Numbered from the stretch's first letter, positions 27,501-36,956 are shown. The stretch: DNA of 64,000 nt from Ga0077527 sp038316355 (GCA_038316355.1 JBBQAO010000003.1:1-64000); one strand, 5' to 3'. Notes: generated by a model from the sequence alone, not told the origin. Made by a program: numbers and translations.

Positions 27501-27536
27501 TCAGCTCATCACTCATCATTCATCGCTCATCACTGG
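27501..27536. repeat. TGATGAGTGATGA-type repeat, half element (gatA-gatB spacer)
   Basis: The plus strand carries a run of TCATCACTCATCATTCATC-type repeats overlapping the gatA stop. It is one of four related copies in the window. The others (34986-35060, 43976-44073, 49380-49471) are full palindromes; this one has only one arm. Confidence 0.65.
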
Positions 27537-28987
27537 ACGCCAGGGGGCGTCCGCTGGTGCCAGTCGGTCGCCAGCTGGTATTGATGCGCGACATTGAGCA
27601 TGCGCGCCTCGTCAAAATAATTGCCGATGATCTGCAAGCCGACCGGCAGACCGCCGCCATCAAAGCCGCAGGGGATCGACATCCCGGGCAGTCCGGCCAG
27701 GTTCACCGCAATGGTGTAGATGTCCGACAGGTACATCTGCACCGGATCCGCGCTTTTTTCGCCAAGCCGGAATGCCGTGGTCGGGCTGGTCGGTCCCATG
27801 ATGACATCGCATTGTTTGAAAGCTTCGGTGAAATCGCGGGCAATCAGCCGCCGCAGTTTTTGCGCATGGATGTAATACGCATCGTAGTACCCGTGCGACA
27901 GCACATAGGTGCCGATCAGGATGCGCCGCTTCACTTCGGCGCCGAAGCCTTCAGCGCGCGAACGTTTGTACATGTCCATCAGATCGGTATATTCCGCCGC
28001 GCGATGGCCGTAACGCACGCCGTCGAAACGCGACAGATTGCTCGACGCCTCCGCCGGTGCCAGCACGTAATACACCGGCACCGACAGTTCCATATTGGGC
28101 AGGCTGATGTCGATGACGGTGGCGCCGAGCTTTTTGTATTCGGCCACCGCTGCTTCGACCGCGCGCTGCACATCCGGCGTCAGTCCTGCGGCAAAAAATT
28201 CTTTCGGCAGGCCGATGCGCAAACCGGCCAAAGGCTTCGCCAGATCACGGTTGTAGTCTTCACCGGGACGTTCGAGGCTGGTCGAGTCGCGTGGGTCATG
28301 ACCGGCCATCACATTCAGCAGCAGCCCGAGGTCTTCCGCGCTACGCGCCATCGGCCCTGCCTGATCGAGACTGGAGGCGAAGGCAATCATGCCGTAACGC
28401 GATACCAGCCCGTAGGTCGGCTTCAGGCCGCAGATGCCGGTCAGCGCCGCGGGCTGGCGGATCGAGCCGCCGGTGTCGGTGCCGGTCGCGGCAGGCGCAA
28501 GACGCGCTGCCACTGCAGCGGCCGAACCACCGGAACTGCCGCCGGGCACCACATCACGGTTCCACGGATTGCGTACCGGGCCGTAGTACGAAGTCTCGTT
28601 GGACGAACCCATAGCGAATTCGTCCATGTTGGTTTTGCCCAGCGTCACCATGCCGGCGGCGTTGCAGCGCTCGACCACATGCGCGTCGTACGGCGCGACA
28701 AAATTCGCCAACATGCGCGAGCCGCAGGTGGTCAGCCAGCCCTGCGCGCAGAAAATATCTTTGTGCGCCAGCGGGATTCCCGTCAGCGGGCCGCCACGGC
28801 CGGCGGCGCGCTGCGCATCCGCAGCCTTGGCCTGCGCCAGCGTACGTTCGGTATCCACCGTGATGAAGCAGCCGAGGGCTTTATTTAAGTCATTGATTTT
28901 ATTTAAAAAATCATGTGACAGTTCAACGCTGGAGCAGGCTCCGGCGGCGAGTTGTGCAGACAGTTCTTTGAGGGTGGCGTTGGACAT
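27530..28987 (-). CDS. gatA: Aspartyl/glutamyl-tRNA amidotransferase subunit A
   Basis: A 485-residue amidase-signature protein that releases ammonia from glutamine for the transamidation. The Ser-cis-Ser-Lys triad is recognisable in GIPLAHKDIF (Lys) and VPGGSSGGSAAAVAA (Ser pair), with GTDTGGSIRQPAA. The N-terminal stretch FLNKINDLNKAL is encoded by an unusually AT-rich patch (about 28880-28915) that contains a copy of the IHF-like 14-mer. Confidence 0.96.
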   Translation of the reverse strand: MSNATLKELSAQLAAGACSSVELSHDFLNKINDLNKALGCFITVDTERTLAQAKAADAQRAAGRGGPLTGIPLAHKDIFCAQGWLTTCGSRMLANFVAPYDAHVVERCNAAGMVTLGKTNMDEFAMGSSNETSYYGPVRNPWNRDVVPGGSSGGSAAAVAARLAPAATGTDTGGSIRQPAALTGICGLKPTYGLVSRYGMIAFASSLDQAGPMARSAEDLGLLLNVMAGHDPRDSTSLERPGEDYNRDLAKPLAGLRIGLPKEFFAAGLTPDVQRAVEAAVAEYKKLGATVIDISLPNMELSVPVYYVLAPAEASSNLSRFDGVRYGHRAAEYTDLMDMYKRSRAEGFGAEVKRRILIGTYVLSHGYYDAYYIHAQKLRRLIARDFTEAFKQCDVIMGPTSPTTAFRLGEKSADPVQMYLSDIYTIAVNLAGLPGMSIPCGFDGGGLPVGLQIIGNYFDEARMLNVAHQYQLATDWHQRTPPGVQ

Positions 28988-29007
28988 TGCAGCACTGCGG
29001 TTCGCGG

Positions 29008-29033
29008 AGACGGTTCACAGAGACGGTTCACAG
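29008..29033. repeat. Two tandem 13-bp units in the gatC-gatA spacer
   Basis: AGACGGTTCACAG is repeated exactly twice in tandem (29008-29020, 29021-29033), with a degenerate half-unit before it. Nothing else is recognisable in the 81-bp spacer. Confidence 0.8.
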
Positions 29034-29068
29034 ATACATTGACAGCCGACTCCGCTTATCGGATTACC

Positions 29069-29356
29069 TTATTCAATCACCCTGGGTACGAGATACAGGC
29101 CCGCTTCGACCTCCGGCGCAATCGCCTGAAAGCGATCACGCTGATCGCCCTCGGTCACCACATCGGGACGCAGACGCAACACCAGATCCTGGGCATGGGA
29201 CATCGGCGTGATGCCGGTCACATCAACCGCCTGCATCTGTTCAATCAGCCCGAAAACACGCGTCAGTTGCGCCAGCGCCGCACCGGCTTCCGCATCATCA
29301 ACAGCGATCCGCGCCAAGTGTGCGGCGCGCTGCACATCGTCGAGCTTCAAGGCCAT
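29069..29356 (-). CDS. gatC: Aspartyl/glutamyl-tRNA amidotransferase subunit C
   Basis: A 95-residue GatC of canonical length: LKLDDVQRAAHLARIAV, LTRVFGLIEQMQAVDVTGITPM and a C-terminal LYLVPRVIE. It is the small linker subunit clamping GatA and GatB. As first gene of the operon it is divergent from mreB across a 93-bp spacer that must hold both promoters. Confidence 0.95.
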   Translation of the reverse strand: MALKLDDVQRAAHLARIAVDDAEAGAALAQLTRVFGLIEQMQAVDVTGITPMSHAQDLVLRLRPDVVTEGDQRDRFQAIAPEVEAGLYLVPRVIE

Positions 29357-29449
29357 GATCGGATTGAAAAAACCATTAAAAATAGGGCTGTGTAGGGTAT
29401 CATACTGGCGCGCCTGACGGCATCAAAACCTGTTATTACGAAAGACCTT

Positions 29450-30493
29450 ATGTTCGGTTTCCTGAGCGGTTACTTTAACGACGATCTCGCCATTGATCTG
29501 GGTACGGCGAACACGCTGATTTACGTGCGCGGCAAAGGCATAGTGCTGGATGAACCCTCAGTTGTTGCGATCCGCCAGGAAGGCGGCCCGAACGGCAAAA
29601 AAGTCATTCAGGAAGTCGGCTTGGCGGCGAAGCAGATGCTCGGCCGCACCCCCGGCAACATCACCGCGATCCGGCCGATGAAGGATGGCGTGATCGCCGA
29701 CTTCATCATCACCGAGCAGATGATCAAGCAGTTCATCAAACGCGTGCATCACAGCAAGTTTTTCTCGCCCTCACCGCGCATCATCATCTGCGTGCCCTGT
29801 GGCTCGACCCAGGTGGAGCGCCGCGCGATTCGCGACGCGGCAATCGGCGCCGGTGCCTCGCGCGTCTATCTGATCGAAGAGCCAATGGCCGCAGCCATAG
29901 GCGCCGACCTGCCGGTGGGCGAAGCCACCGGCTCGATGGTGGTCGACATCGGCGGCGGCACCACCGAAGTGGGCGTCATCGCGCTGGGCGGCCTGGTCTA
30001 CAAAGGTTCGGTACGCGTCGGCGGCGACAAGTTCGACGAGGCCATCATCAATTACATCCGCCGCAATTACGGCATGCTGATCGGCGAAACCACCGCAGAA
30101 AACATCAAGAAGGAAATCGGTTCCGCGTTTCCCGGCTCCGAAGTCCGCGAAAAAGAAGTCAAAGGCCGCAACCTCGCCGAAGGCATACCGCGCAGTTTCA
30201 CAATATCCAGTAACGAAATCCTCGAAGCACTGACCGACCCGCTGAACAGCATCGTCTCCGCCGTAAAATCGGCGCTGGAACAGACGCCGCCGGAACTTGC
30301 AGCCGACATCGCCGAAAAAGGCATGGTGCTGACCGGCGGCGGCGCGCTGCTGCGCGACATCGACCGCCTGCTGATGGAGGAGACCGGACTGCCGGTGATC
30401 ATCGCCGAGGATCCGCTGACCTGCGTGGTGCGCGGCTCGGGCAAGGCACTGGAAAAACTGGAACACCTCGGCAGCATCTTCGCCAACGACTGA
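29450..30493 (+). CDS. mreB: Rod-shape-determining actin homologue MreB
   Basis: A 347-residue bacterial actin with the phosphate-1 motif DLGTANTLIYVRGKGIVLDEPS, phosphate-2 MVVDIGGGTTEVGVIALGG and the adenosine motif VLTGGGALLRDID. It polymerises on the inner membrane and orients the elongasome. First gene of mreBCD-mrdA-mrdB-rlpA, all on the plus strand with tiny gaps or overlaps. Confidence 0.98.
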   Translation: MFGFLSGYFNDDLAIDLGTANTLIYVRGKGIVLDEPSVVAIRQEGGPNGKKVIQEVGLAAKQMLGRTPGNITAIRPMKDGVIADFIITEQMIKQFIKRVHHSKFFSPSPRIIICVPCGSTQVERRAIRDAAIGAGASRVYLIEEPMAAAIGADLPVGEATGSMVVDIGGGTTEVGVIALGGLVYKGSVRVGGDKFDEAIINYIRRNYGMLIGETTAENIKKEIGSAFPGSEVREKEVKGRNLAEGIPRSFTISSNEILEALTDPLNSIVSAVKSALEQTPPELAADIAEKGMVLTGGGALLRDIDRLLMEETGLPVIIAEDPLTCVVRGSGKALEKLEHLGSIFAND

Positions 30494-30581
30494 TGCATTG
30501 CATTCCGGCCTGCGTTCGCATCCAGGCCCCCTGCGGCCGCGAACACGGGTCCGCGCCGGACGACCGGCGGTAACACGCGCC

Positions 30582-31475
30582 ATGGAACACACGCCGCCGC
30601 TGTTCCGCACCGGACTCACGCCGCTGGCGCGGTTGATGATCTTTGCCATGTTGTCCGCGGTGCTGCTGGTCGCGGATGCCCGCTTCAACTATCTGACCAC
30701 GCTGCGCCAGATTACCGGCGTCATCGTCTATCCGCTGCAGCGGCTGGCCGCCGCGCCTGCCGCGATGGGCGACCGCATCGCCGATTTCTTCGTCACCCAT
30801 GGCGCCTTGCGGCGTGACAACCAGCGCCTGACCGGGCAGAACCTGGAACTGGCGATTGCGGCACAGCGCACGGAAGCCCTGCACAAGGAAAACGCCCACC
30901 TGCGCGGCCTGCTCGGCGTACGCGAACAGGTGCCGGTGCCGTCGATTTCTGCGGAAATCCTCTATGCCGCACGCGATCCGTTCTCACGCAAGGTGATGAT
31001 CGACCGCGGGCTGCAACACGATATCGAGTCCGGCCGGCCGGTGGTCGACCATGTCGGCATCATCGGCCAGGTCACCCGCACCTATCCCTGGCTGTCGGAG
31101 GTCACGCTGATCACCGAAAAAGGCCACCTGGTGCCCGTGCTTAATGTGCGCAGCGGCCTGCGCGCGGTTCTTGCCGGCACCGGCGATGACGGCAAGCTGG
31201 AACTGCGTTTCATTCCGCTGACGGCTGATTTCCAGATTGGCGACAAGCTGGTCACCTCGGGCATCGACGGCATCTATCCGCCGGGCCTGCCGGTGGCTGA
31301 AGTCATCCAGGTCGAGCGCAACACCGCCTACCTCTTTGCCGGCATCGCCTGCAAACCGCTGGCCGGCGTCAACGCCGGCACCCAGGTGCTGGTGCTGGGA
31401 CCGTTGCCGGCGCAGCCCGAACGCCCCGCGGAAACGCCGGCGGCGGCACCGCAGAAAAAGAAGGGGAGATCCTGA
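30582..31475 (+). CDS. mreC: Rod-shape-determining protein MreC
   Basis: A 298-residue bitopic protein: one N-terminal helix (LARLMIFAMLSAVLLVADARF), a coiled coil (RRDNQRLTGQNLELAIAAQRTEALHKEN) and the periplasmic beta-barrel domain (GLQHDIESGRPVVDHVGIIGQV). It has a Pro/Ala and Lys-rich tail. ATG 30582 places the membrane helix at the usual distance from the start; the TTG at 30498 would add 28 Arg/Pro-rich residues and is rejected. Confidence 0.93.
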   Translation: MEHTPPLFRTGLTPLARLMIFAMLSAVLLVADARFNYLTTLRQITGVIVYPLQRLAAAPAAMGDRIADFFVTHGALRRDNQRLTGQNLELAIAAQRTEALHKENAHLRGLLGVREQVPVPSISAEILYAARDPFSRKVMIDRGLQHDIESGRPVVDHVGIIGQVTRTYPWLSEVTLITEKGHLVPVLNVRSGLRAVLAGTGDDGKLELRFIPLTADFQIGDKLVTSGIDGIYPPGLPVAEVIQVERNTAYLFAGIACKPLAGVNAGTQVLVLGPLPAQPERPAETPAAAPQKKKGRS

Positions 31476-31996
31476 TGGCCGCGGGCCCGATGTCTCCGCA
31501 GGAACTGCTGCTGCCGGTCAAACCGGGGTTCATCGTGCTCACGCTGATCGCGGCGCTGCTGTGCAACCTGCTGCCGTGGTCCGGCTGGGCGATGTGGCTG
31601 GTGCCGGATTTTGTCGCGCTGATCGTTCTCTACTGGTGCATCCACGAGCCGCGGAAAATCGGCTTCCTCACCGCCTGGAGCCTCGGCCTGCTGATGGACA
31701 TTGCCGACGGCAGCCTGTTCGGTCAGCACGCGCTGGCCTATATCATTCTCGCCTACGCCGGCATGGCGCTGCACCGCCGGGTGCAACGCTTCGCAATGGC
31801 GCAACAGATACTGCATGTAATTCCGCTGCTGCTGTTCATCGACCTCGTCGTGCTGCTGGTGCGCGCATTGTCCGGCGCCGACTTCCCCGGCCACACCTAC
31901 TTCCTCGGCAGTTTCACCGGTGCCGCGTTATGGCCGGTGATGACCCATCTGCTGAAACTGCCGCAGCGCCCGCGCCCAGATCCGGACCGTGTCTGA
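31475..31996 (+). CDS. mreD: Rod-shape-determining protein MreD
   Basis: A 173-residue polytopic membrane protein with five or six predicted helices and the family motif PDFVALIVLYWCIHEPRKIG and GLLMDIADGSLFGQHALAY. It works with MreC and PBP2 in cell elongation. Its ATG shares one base with the mreC stop, and its end overlaps the mrdA GTG start by 8 bp. Confidence 0.93.
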   Translation: MAAGPMSPQELLLPVKPGFIVLTLIAALLCNLLPWSGWAMWLVPDFVALIVLYWCIHEPRKIGFLTAWSLGLLMDIADGSLFGQHALAYIILAYAGMALHRRVQRFAMAQQILHVIPLLLFIDLVVLLVRALSGADFPGHTYFLGSFTGAALWPVMTHLLKLPQRPRPDPDRV

Positions 31997-33872
31997 GCTG
32001 TCGATCAATCCGGGCATCGAGATTCGCGACTCCGAGCGCGAGCTGGATCGTTTCCGCCGGCGCCTGGCGACACTCGGCTTCTTCGTGCTCACCCTGTTCG
32101 GCCTGCTGTTCCTGCGCTTTTTTTATCTGCAGGTGATCCAGCACAGCCACTACAGCACGCTGGCCGAAGCCAACCGCATTTCGGTCCTGCCAATAGCGCC
32201 GCATCGCGGCATCATCGTCGACCGCAACGGCGTCATGCTCGCGCACAACTATTCGGCGTACACGCTGGAAATCACCCCGAGCAAGTTGCAAAGTCTCGAA
32301 GAAACCATCGACGGCCTCTCCGGCATCATCGAAATCACGCCGCGCGACCGCCGCCGTTTCCGCAAACTGCTCGAAGAAAGCAAAAGCTTCGAAAGCCTGC
32401 CGATCCGCACCCGCCTCTCCGACGAGGAAATCGCGCGATTTGCCGTGCACCGCTACCGTTTCCCCGGCGTGGAGGCCAAGGCGCGGCTTTTTCGCCAGTA
32501 TCCGCAGGGCGAAATGTTTTCGCATGTCGTCGGCCATATCGGCCGCATCAACAAACGCGAAGTAGAGCAACTGGAAGACGACGGTCGGCTCGCCAACTAC
32601 CGCGGCAGCGATTACATCGGCAAGACCGGGGTCGAACAGAGTTACGAAAAATTCCTCCACGGCACCACCGGCGTCGAGGAGGTCGAGGTCGATTCCGGCG
32701 GACGCGCCGTGCGCACGCTGTCGCGCACGCCGCCGGTCTCCGGCGACAACCTGGTGCTCAACCTCGACGCCAAGCTGCAGGAAGTCGCCTACAACGCTTT
32801 CGGCGACCGCCGCGGCGCGCTGGTTGCCATCGACCCCGCGACTGGCGGCATCCTCGCTTTTGTCAGCAAACCGGGATTCGACCCCAACCTGTTCGTCGAC
32901 GGCATTGATCCGCAAAGCTGGAGCGAGCTCAACGGCTCCCCGGACAAACCGCTGCTGAACCGGGCCAGTGCCGGCACCTATCCGCCGGGCTCGACCTTCA
33001 AACCCTTCATGGCGCTGGCCGCGCTGTTCTACGGTAAACGCACGCCGCAGCAGGTGATCAGCGATCCGGGTTATTTCATGTTCGGCGGACACCGCTTCCG
33101 CGACAGCAGACCCGTGCCGCTGGGCATGGTCGACATGTACCGTTCGATCGTCATGTCTTCCGACGTCTACTATTACATGCTGGCCAGTGAACTCGGCATA
33201 GATCCCCTTGCACAGTTCATGGCCTTGTTCGGTTTCGGCAGCCGCACCGGCATCGACATCAGCGGCGAGGCCGCCGGCATACTGCCTTCGACCGACTGGA
33301 AATGGCGCCGCTACAAGCAGAAATGGTACGCCGGTGAAACCATCAGCGTAGGCATCGGCCAGGGTTACAACAGCTACACACCGCTGCAACTGGCTTCCGC
33401 CACGGCAACGGTAGCCAATAACGGCGTGATGTTCCGGCCGCACATCGTCAACCATGTCGAAGATATACGCACCCGCGAAAAAACCTTGATTGAATCCCAA
33501 CCACTGCGCGAACTCGCCATCAAACCCGAGCATTTCAAGGTCGTCAGGGATGCCATGGCCGGCGTCAACAAGGAGGGCACGGGAGCACGGGTGTTTGCCA
33601 ACGCCCCCTACACCAGCGCCGGCAAGACTGGCACCGCACAGGTCATTGCAATCAAACAGGGCGAGAAATATGTGGAAAGCAGGGTCGCAGAAGAGCATCG
33701 CGATCACTCGCTGTTTATCGTTTATGCGCCGGCCGACAAACCGACCATTGCGCTGGCGGTGATTGCAGAGAACGCCGGATTCGGCGCCCGTGCTGCAGCG
33801 CCGGTTGCGCGTCAGGTTCTGGATTATTACCTGCTTGGCAAACTGCCGGCGGTGACGGGCGGGAAACGCTGA
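31989..33872 (+). CDS. mrdA: Penicillin-binding protein 2 (elongasome transpeptidase)
   Basis: A 627-residue class B PBP. It has an N-terminal membrane helix (LGFFVLTLFGLLFLRFFYLQVI), a dimerisation domain, and a transpeptidase domain with the nucleophile Ser335 in SxxK (PGSTFKP), SSDVYYY as the SxN-type motif and Lys546 in KTGTAQ. It cross-links peptidoglycan along the cylinder together with RodA. It starts with GTG inside the end of mreD. Confidence 0.95.
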   Translation: MSELSINPGIEIRDSERELDRFRRRLATLGFFVLTLFGLLFLRFFYLQVIQHSHYSTLAEANRISVLPIAPHRGIIVDRNGVMLAHNYSAYTLEITPSKLQSLEETIDGLSGIIEITPRDRRRFRKLLEESKSFESLPIRTRLSDEEIARFAVHRYRFPGVEAKARLFRQYPQGEMFSHVVGHIGRINKREVEQLEDDGRLANYRGSDYIGKTGVEQSYEKFLHGTTGVEEVEVDSGGRAVRTLSRTPPVSGDNLVLNLDAKLQEVAYNAFGDRRGALVAIDPATGGILAFVSKPGFDPNLFVDGIDPQSWSELNGSPDKPLLNRASAGTYPPGSTFKPFMALAALFYGKRTPQQVISDPGYFMFGGHRFRDSRPVPLGMVDMYRSIVMSSDVYYYMLASELGIDPLAQFMALFGFGSRTGIDISGEAAGILPSTDWKWRRYKQKWYAGETISVGIGQGYNSYTPLQLASATATVANNGVMFRPHIVNHVEDIRTREKTLIESQPLRELAIKPEHFKVVRDAMAGVNKEGTGARVFANAPYTSAGKTGTAQVIAIKQGEKYVESRVAEEHRDHSLFIVYAPADKPTIALAVIAENAGFGARAAAPVARQVLDYYLLGKLPAVTGGKR

Positions 33873-34975
33873 TGCCTTTCATGCTCAGACGTCTCTACCG
33901 GTTCATCACCGGGCACATCGACGGCATCCTGCTCTGCGGGATACTGCTGTTGATGTTCACCGGATTGCTGGTGCTGCTCAGCGCCTCCAACGGCAGTTAT
34001 GTCCGGGTATCCGGGCAATTGATGAACATGCTGGTGGCGCTGGGAGTGATGTGGCTGTTTGCCAATATTCCGCCGCACTACCTGATGCGGCTCGCGCTGC
34101 CGCTGTTCATTACCGGCTGCGCCCTGCTGGTCGGCGTAGCCCTGTTCGGTGATGTGGTCAACGGCGCGCGACGCTGGCTGCATGTCGGCGTCACCCGCAT
34201 CCAGCCTTCGGAACTGATGAAAATCGCCCTGCCGCTGATGCTGGCCTGGTATTTCAACCGCAACGAGGCTTCGCTGAAGCTGCGCAACTACTTGATTGCA
34301 GCGCTGCTGCTGGTTATTCCCGTGGCGCTGATCGCGCGTCAGCCCGATCTCGGCACCGCGCTGCTGATTACCGCCGGCGGCTGTTATGTGATTTTCCTCG
34401 CCGGCCTGTCGTGGCGGGTCATCTCCACACTGTTCGTCGCCGGGCTGGCCAGTCTGCCGTTCCTGTGGCCCGCCCTGCATGACTACCAGCGCCAGCGCAT
34501 CCTGACGCTGCTTGATCCTTCGGGCGACCCGCTGGGCACTGGTTACCACACCATACAGTCGACCATCGCTGTAGGTTCCGGCGGCTTACTCGGCAAAGGC
34601 TGGATGAACGGCACGCAGACCCATCTCGATTTCATTCCGGAGCGCACCACGGACTTTATTTTTGCGGTGTACGCCGAGGAATTCGGCCTGCTCGGCAACG
34701 TGGTACTGCTCCTGCTGCTGCTGTTTGTCATCGGTCGCGCAATGGTGATCACCGCCAACGCGCCGACGCTGTTCGCCCGGCTGCTCGCCGGCGCAATCAC
34801 ACTGACTTTTTTCACCTACGCCTTCGTCAACATCGGCATGGTGTCGGGCATCCTGCCGGTGGTGGGTGTGCCGCTGCCGCTGATCAGCTACGGCGGAACT
34901 TCGCTGGTTTCCATCTGTCTCGGTTTCGGCATCCTGATGAGCATCAACACCCACAAAAAACTGGTACAGACATGA
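33872..34975 (+). CDS. mrdB: SEDS peptidoglycan glycosyltransferase RodA
   Basis: A 367-residue, ten-helix SEDS protein: GARRWLHVGVTRIQPSELMKIALPL, RQPDLGTALLI, LDFIPERTTDFIFAVYAEEFG and the terminal VVGVPLPLISYGGTSLVS. It polymerises glycan strands and partners with PBP2, whose gene stop overlaps this start (TGATG). The downstream rlpA frame could begin at the ATGA overlapping this stop. Confidence 0.96.
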   Translation: MPFMLRRLYRFITGHIDGILLCGILLLMFTGLLVLLSASNGSYVRVSGQLMNMLVALGVMWLFANIPPHYLMRLALPLFITGCALLVGVALFGDVVNGARRWLHVGVTRIQPSELMKIALPLMLAWYFNRNEASLKLRNYLIAALLLVIPVALIARQPDLGTALLITAGGCYVIFLAGLSWRVISTLFVAGLASLPFLWPALHDYQRQRILTLLDPSGDPLGTGYHTIQSTIAVGSGGLLGKGWMNGTQTHLDFIPERTTDFIFAVYAEEFGLLGNVVLLLLLLFVIGRAMVITANAPTLFARLLAGAITLTFFTYAFVNIGMVSGILPVVGVPLPLISYGGTSLVSICLGFGILMSINTHKKLVQT

Positions 34976-34985
34976 CTTACAGTGC

Positions 34986-35060
34986 GGAGCGGGGAATGAT
35001 GAATGATGAGCGAAAACCCTTGGGGTTTACTCATCACTCATCACTCATCACTCATCGCTT
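34986..35060. repeat. Palindromic TGATGA/TCATCA repeat at the rlpA start
   Basis: A left arm of ATGATGAATGATGAGC and a right arm of several TCATCACTCATC units flank a GGGTTT/AAACCC centre, forming a long hairpin. It occupies the rodA-rlpA junction and is read in frame with rlpA. Related copies are near 27.5, 44.0 and 49.4 kb. Confidence 0.75.
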
Positions 35061-35061
35061 G

Positions 35062-35997
35062 ATGGCAGTCTTGCTGATCGCCGCAATGCTGACCGCCTGT
35101 GGCAGCACCACCAAACGCGGCAGCGCGCCGGCCGGCGGCGGCTACTACCTCGACGACGGTCCTGGCGCCAACGCCCCCGCGAACATCAATGCCATCCCCG
35201 ATGCCGTACCGAAAATCGAACCACTGGGCCGCGGCACGATGCGCCCGTATACCGTCATGGGCCGCAACTACACGCCTATGACCCGGCTGGAACCTTACAA
35301 GGCGCGCGGCGTCGCTTCCTGGTACGGCCGGCGTTATCACGGCAAACAGACCGCTTCGGGAGAGATCTACGACATGTACGCGATGACCGCGGCGCATACC
35401 GTGCTGCCGATCCCCAGTTATGTGCGCGTCACCAACGTTGCCAACGGCAAGTCAGTGGTGTTACGCGTCAATGACCGCGGGCCGTTCATCGATAACCGCT
35501 TGATCGATCTGTCGTACACCGCCGCCCACAAACTCGGCATCCTCGGCGGCGGCAGCGGCATGGTCGAAGTCGAAACCATCATCCCCGGCCGGTCGTTGAC
35601 TACACCGCAGCCGACTGCAGCGCCACCCGTCGCTGCGACTCCTGCGCCGCCACCGATACCAGTCGCCATTGAAACCGCAGCGGTCACCGCTGTACCGCTG
35701 CCACCCGTTGTTCCGGCACCCGTACCCACCGCTCCAGCCGCGACATCAAACACCACTGCAACAAGCCGCGGCAGCTACCTCCAGTTCGGTGCCTTCGGCG
35801 TCCAGGCCAATGCCGAAAGTTATCTCGCACGCCTGCAGACACAGGCCGACTGGCTGGCCGGCACGCTGCGCGTGCAGCACAGCGACGGCATCTATCGCGT
35901 GCAGGCCGGGCCTTATGCCAGCGAAACAGCGGCGCGTGAGGCCGCCGAACGCGCCGGCGTGGCGCTGGGCAGCAAACCGGTGGTCATCAACCGCTAA
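35062..35997 (+). CDS. rlpA: Septal ring lytic transglycosylase, RlpA family lipoprotein
   Basis: From ATG 35062: 311 residues with a lipoprotein signal (MAVLLIAAMLTAC, lipid-modified Cys13), a double-psi beta-barrel domain (GVASWYGRRYHGKQTASGE ... RVNDRGPFIDNRLIDLSYTAA), a Pro/Ala/Val-rich linker and a C-terminal SPOR domain (YLQFGAFGVQANAESYLARL). RlpA cleaves denuded glycan strands and SPOR targets it to septa. The frame is open back to an ATG at 34972 overlapping the rodA stop, which would add 30 residues encoded by the TGATGA repeat. No ribosome binding site precedes 35062, so the true start is uncertain. Confidence 0.9.
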   Translation: MAVLLIAAMLTACGSTTKRGSAPAGGGYYLDDGPGANAPANINAIPDAVPKIEPLGRGTMRPYTVMGRNYTPMTRLEPYKARGVASWYGRRYHGKQTASGEIYDMYAMTAAHTVLPIPSYVRVTNVANGKSVVLRVNDRGPFIDNRLIDLSYTAAHKLGILGGGSGMVEVETIIPGRSLTTPQPTAAPPVAATPAPPPIPVAIETAAVTAVPLPPVVPAPVPTAPAATSNTTATSRGSYLQFGAFGVQANAESYLARLQTQADWLAGTLRVQHSDGIYRVQAGPYASETAAREAAERAGVALGSKPVVINR

Positions 35998-36004
35998 CGT
36001 CCTG

Positions 36005-36484
36005 TCAGTGCTGGTGCTGATGCGTCGCGGGCTGGCCTGTGATGTCGCGCACTTCGACCGACAGCTCGACGGTCTCGCGCTTTTTGTCCGCCAGTTCAAA
36101 GGTAAGTTGCAGCGGCACCTTGTCGCCGGGGTTCAGGGGTTTGTGCAGATTCATCAGCATCAGGTGATAACCGCCGGATGCCAGCCGCACGGTTTTTCCC
36201 GCTGGCACGTCAATACCGTCGACGGGAAACATTTTCATCACGCCATTTTCCACGGTCATGTTGTGCACTTCTGCGGTTTTGGTCAGCGGCGTGCTCACGC
36301 CGATCAGACGGGCCTTCGCTTTGGCGGTGAGTTCCATGAATGCGCCGGTCGCGGTCTGACCCGGCACCATGCCGCGGATCCATGCGTCTTTGACGACGAC
36401 GCTTTGCGCCTGCGCCTGGCCCATACACAGCAGCGTCAGCAACAGCACACCTATGGGCCTGTTTCCGAATATTGCAGAAAACAT
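36005..36484 (-). CDS. PCuAC-type periplasmic copper chaperone
   Basis: A 159-residue exported protein (signal peptide ends near GQAQA) with the PCuAC metal site: HNM, then Met about ten residues later (GVMKMF) and HLMLMNLHKP, fitting H(M)X10MX21HXM. A His-rich tail THQHQH adds possible metal ligands. PCuAC proteins deliver Cu(I) to cytochrome oxidase. It is the last gene of the minus-strand metal block, and an IHF-like 14-mer lies just upstream (36498-36511). Confidence 0.88.
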   Translation of the reverse strand: MFSAIFGNRPIGVLLLTLLCMGQAQAQSVVVKDAWIRGMVPGQTATGAFMELTAKAKARLIGVSTPLTKTAEVHNMTVENGVMKMFPVDGIDVPAGKTVRLASGGYHLMLMNLHKPLNPGDKVPLQLTFELADKKRETVELSVEVRDITGQPATHQHQH

Positions 36485-36584
36485 AAAATATCCTTAAAAA
36501 ACAATTGCTTATATTAATTTCGCCGAATCAATCATGGCGACCTCTCCGCGACCGATGCGGTGCGCGGTAAAAACTGCAGGGAGG

Positions 36585-36956
36585 TCAGGCGCGCGGCGGA
36601 GCGCGCGGATTCAGCGGCTGGAGTACGACGCGATCGCGCACCACCAGCGGGCGGCGATCAACCGGAAGCAGGAGTTCCGGAGCAGTGTTGATGACAACCG
36701 GTGCAATCGATACAGCCGGCGGCGGGCTGCCGGTGCCGACGCACATGACGCAATGCGCGTTTTTCAGTTTGTTCTGCAGCGACCCGGGTAGGGTGCTGGT
36801 GTCGCCGGTGCCGCTGATATCAACGCGGCAGATCTTGGCGTAAGCCAGCGGATCCACGCCCTGACGCGCCACCGCCAGCGCGGGGAAGGCGATGGCAAAG
36901 AGGAAGGCCAGCAGGGCAGTGCCCGCGATAAAACGGCGTTGTGCGTACAGTCGCAT
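36585..36956 (-). CDS. DUF2946-type exported protein
   Basis: A 123-residue protein with an N-terminal membrane segment (FIAGTALLAFLFAIAFPALAVA), a conserved CRVDISG stretch, a central CxxC-like HCVMC motif and a terminal NPRAPPRA of the DUF2946 type. The family is found beside TonB, TonB-dependent receptors and PCuAC genes; its role in metal handling is inferred from that neighbourhood. Confidence 0.72.
   Translation of the reverse strand: MRLYAQRRFIAGTALLAFLFAIAFPALAVARQGVDPLAYAKICRVDISGTGDTSTLPGSLQNKLKNAHCVMCVGTGSPPPAVSIAPVVINTAPELLLPVDRRPLVVRDRVVLQPLNPRAPPRA

Noticed and set aside
31914..33707. 597-codon minus-strand ORF opposite mrdA
   Set aside because: It is antisense to PBP2, whose SxxK and KTG motifs are intact; the composition is shadow-like.
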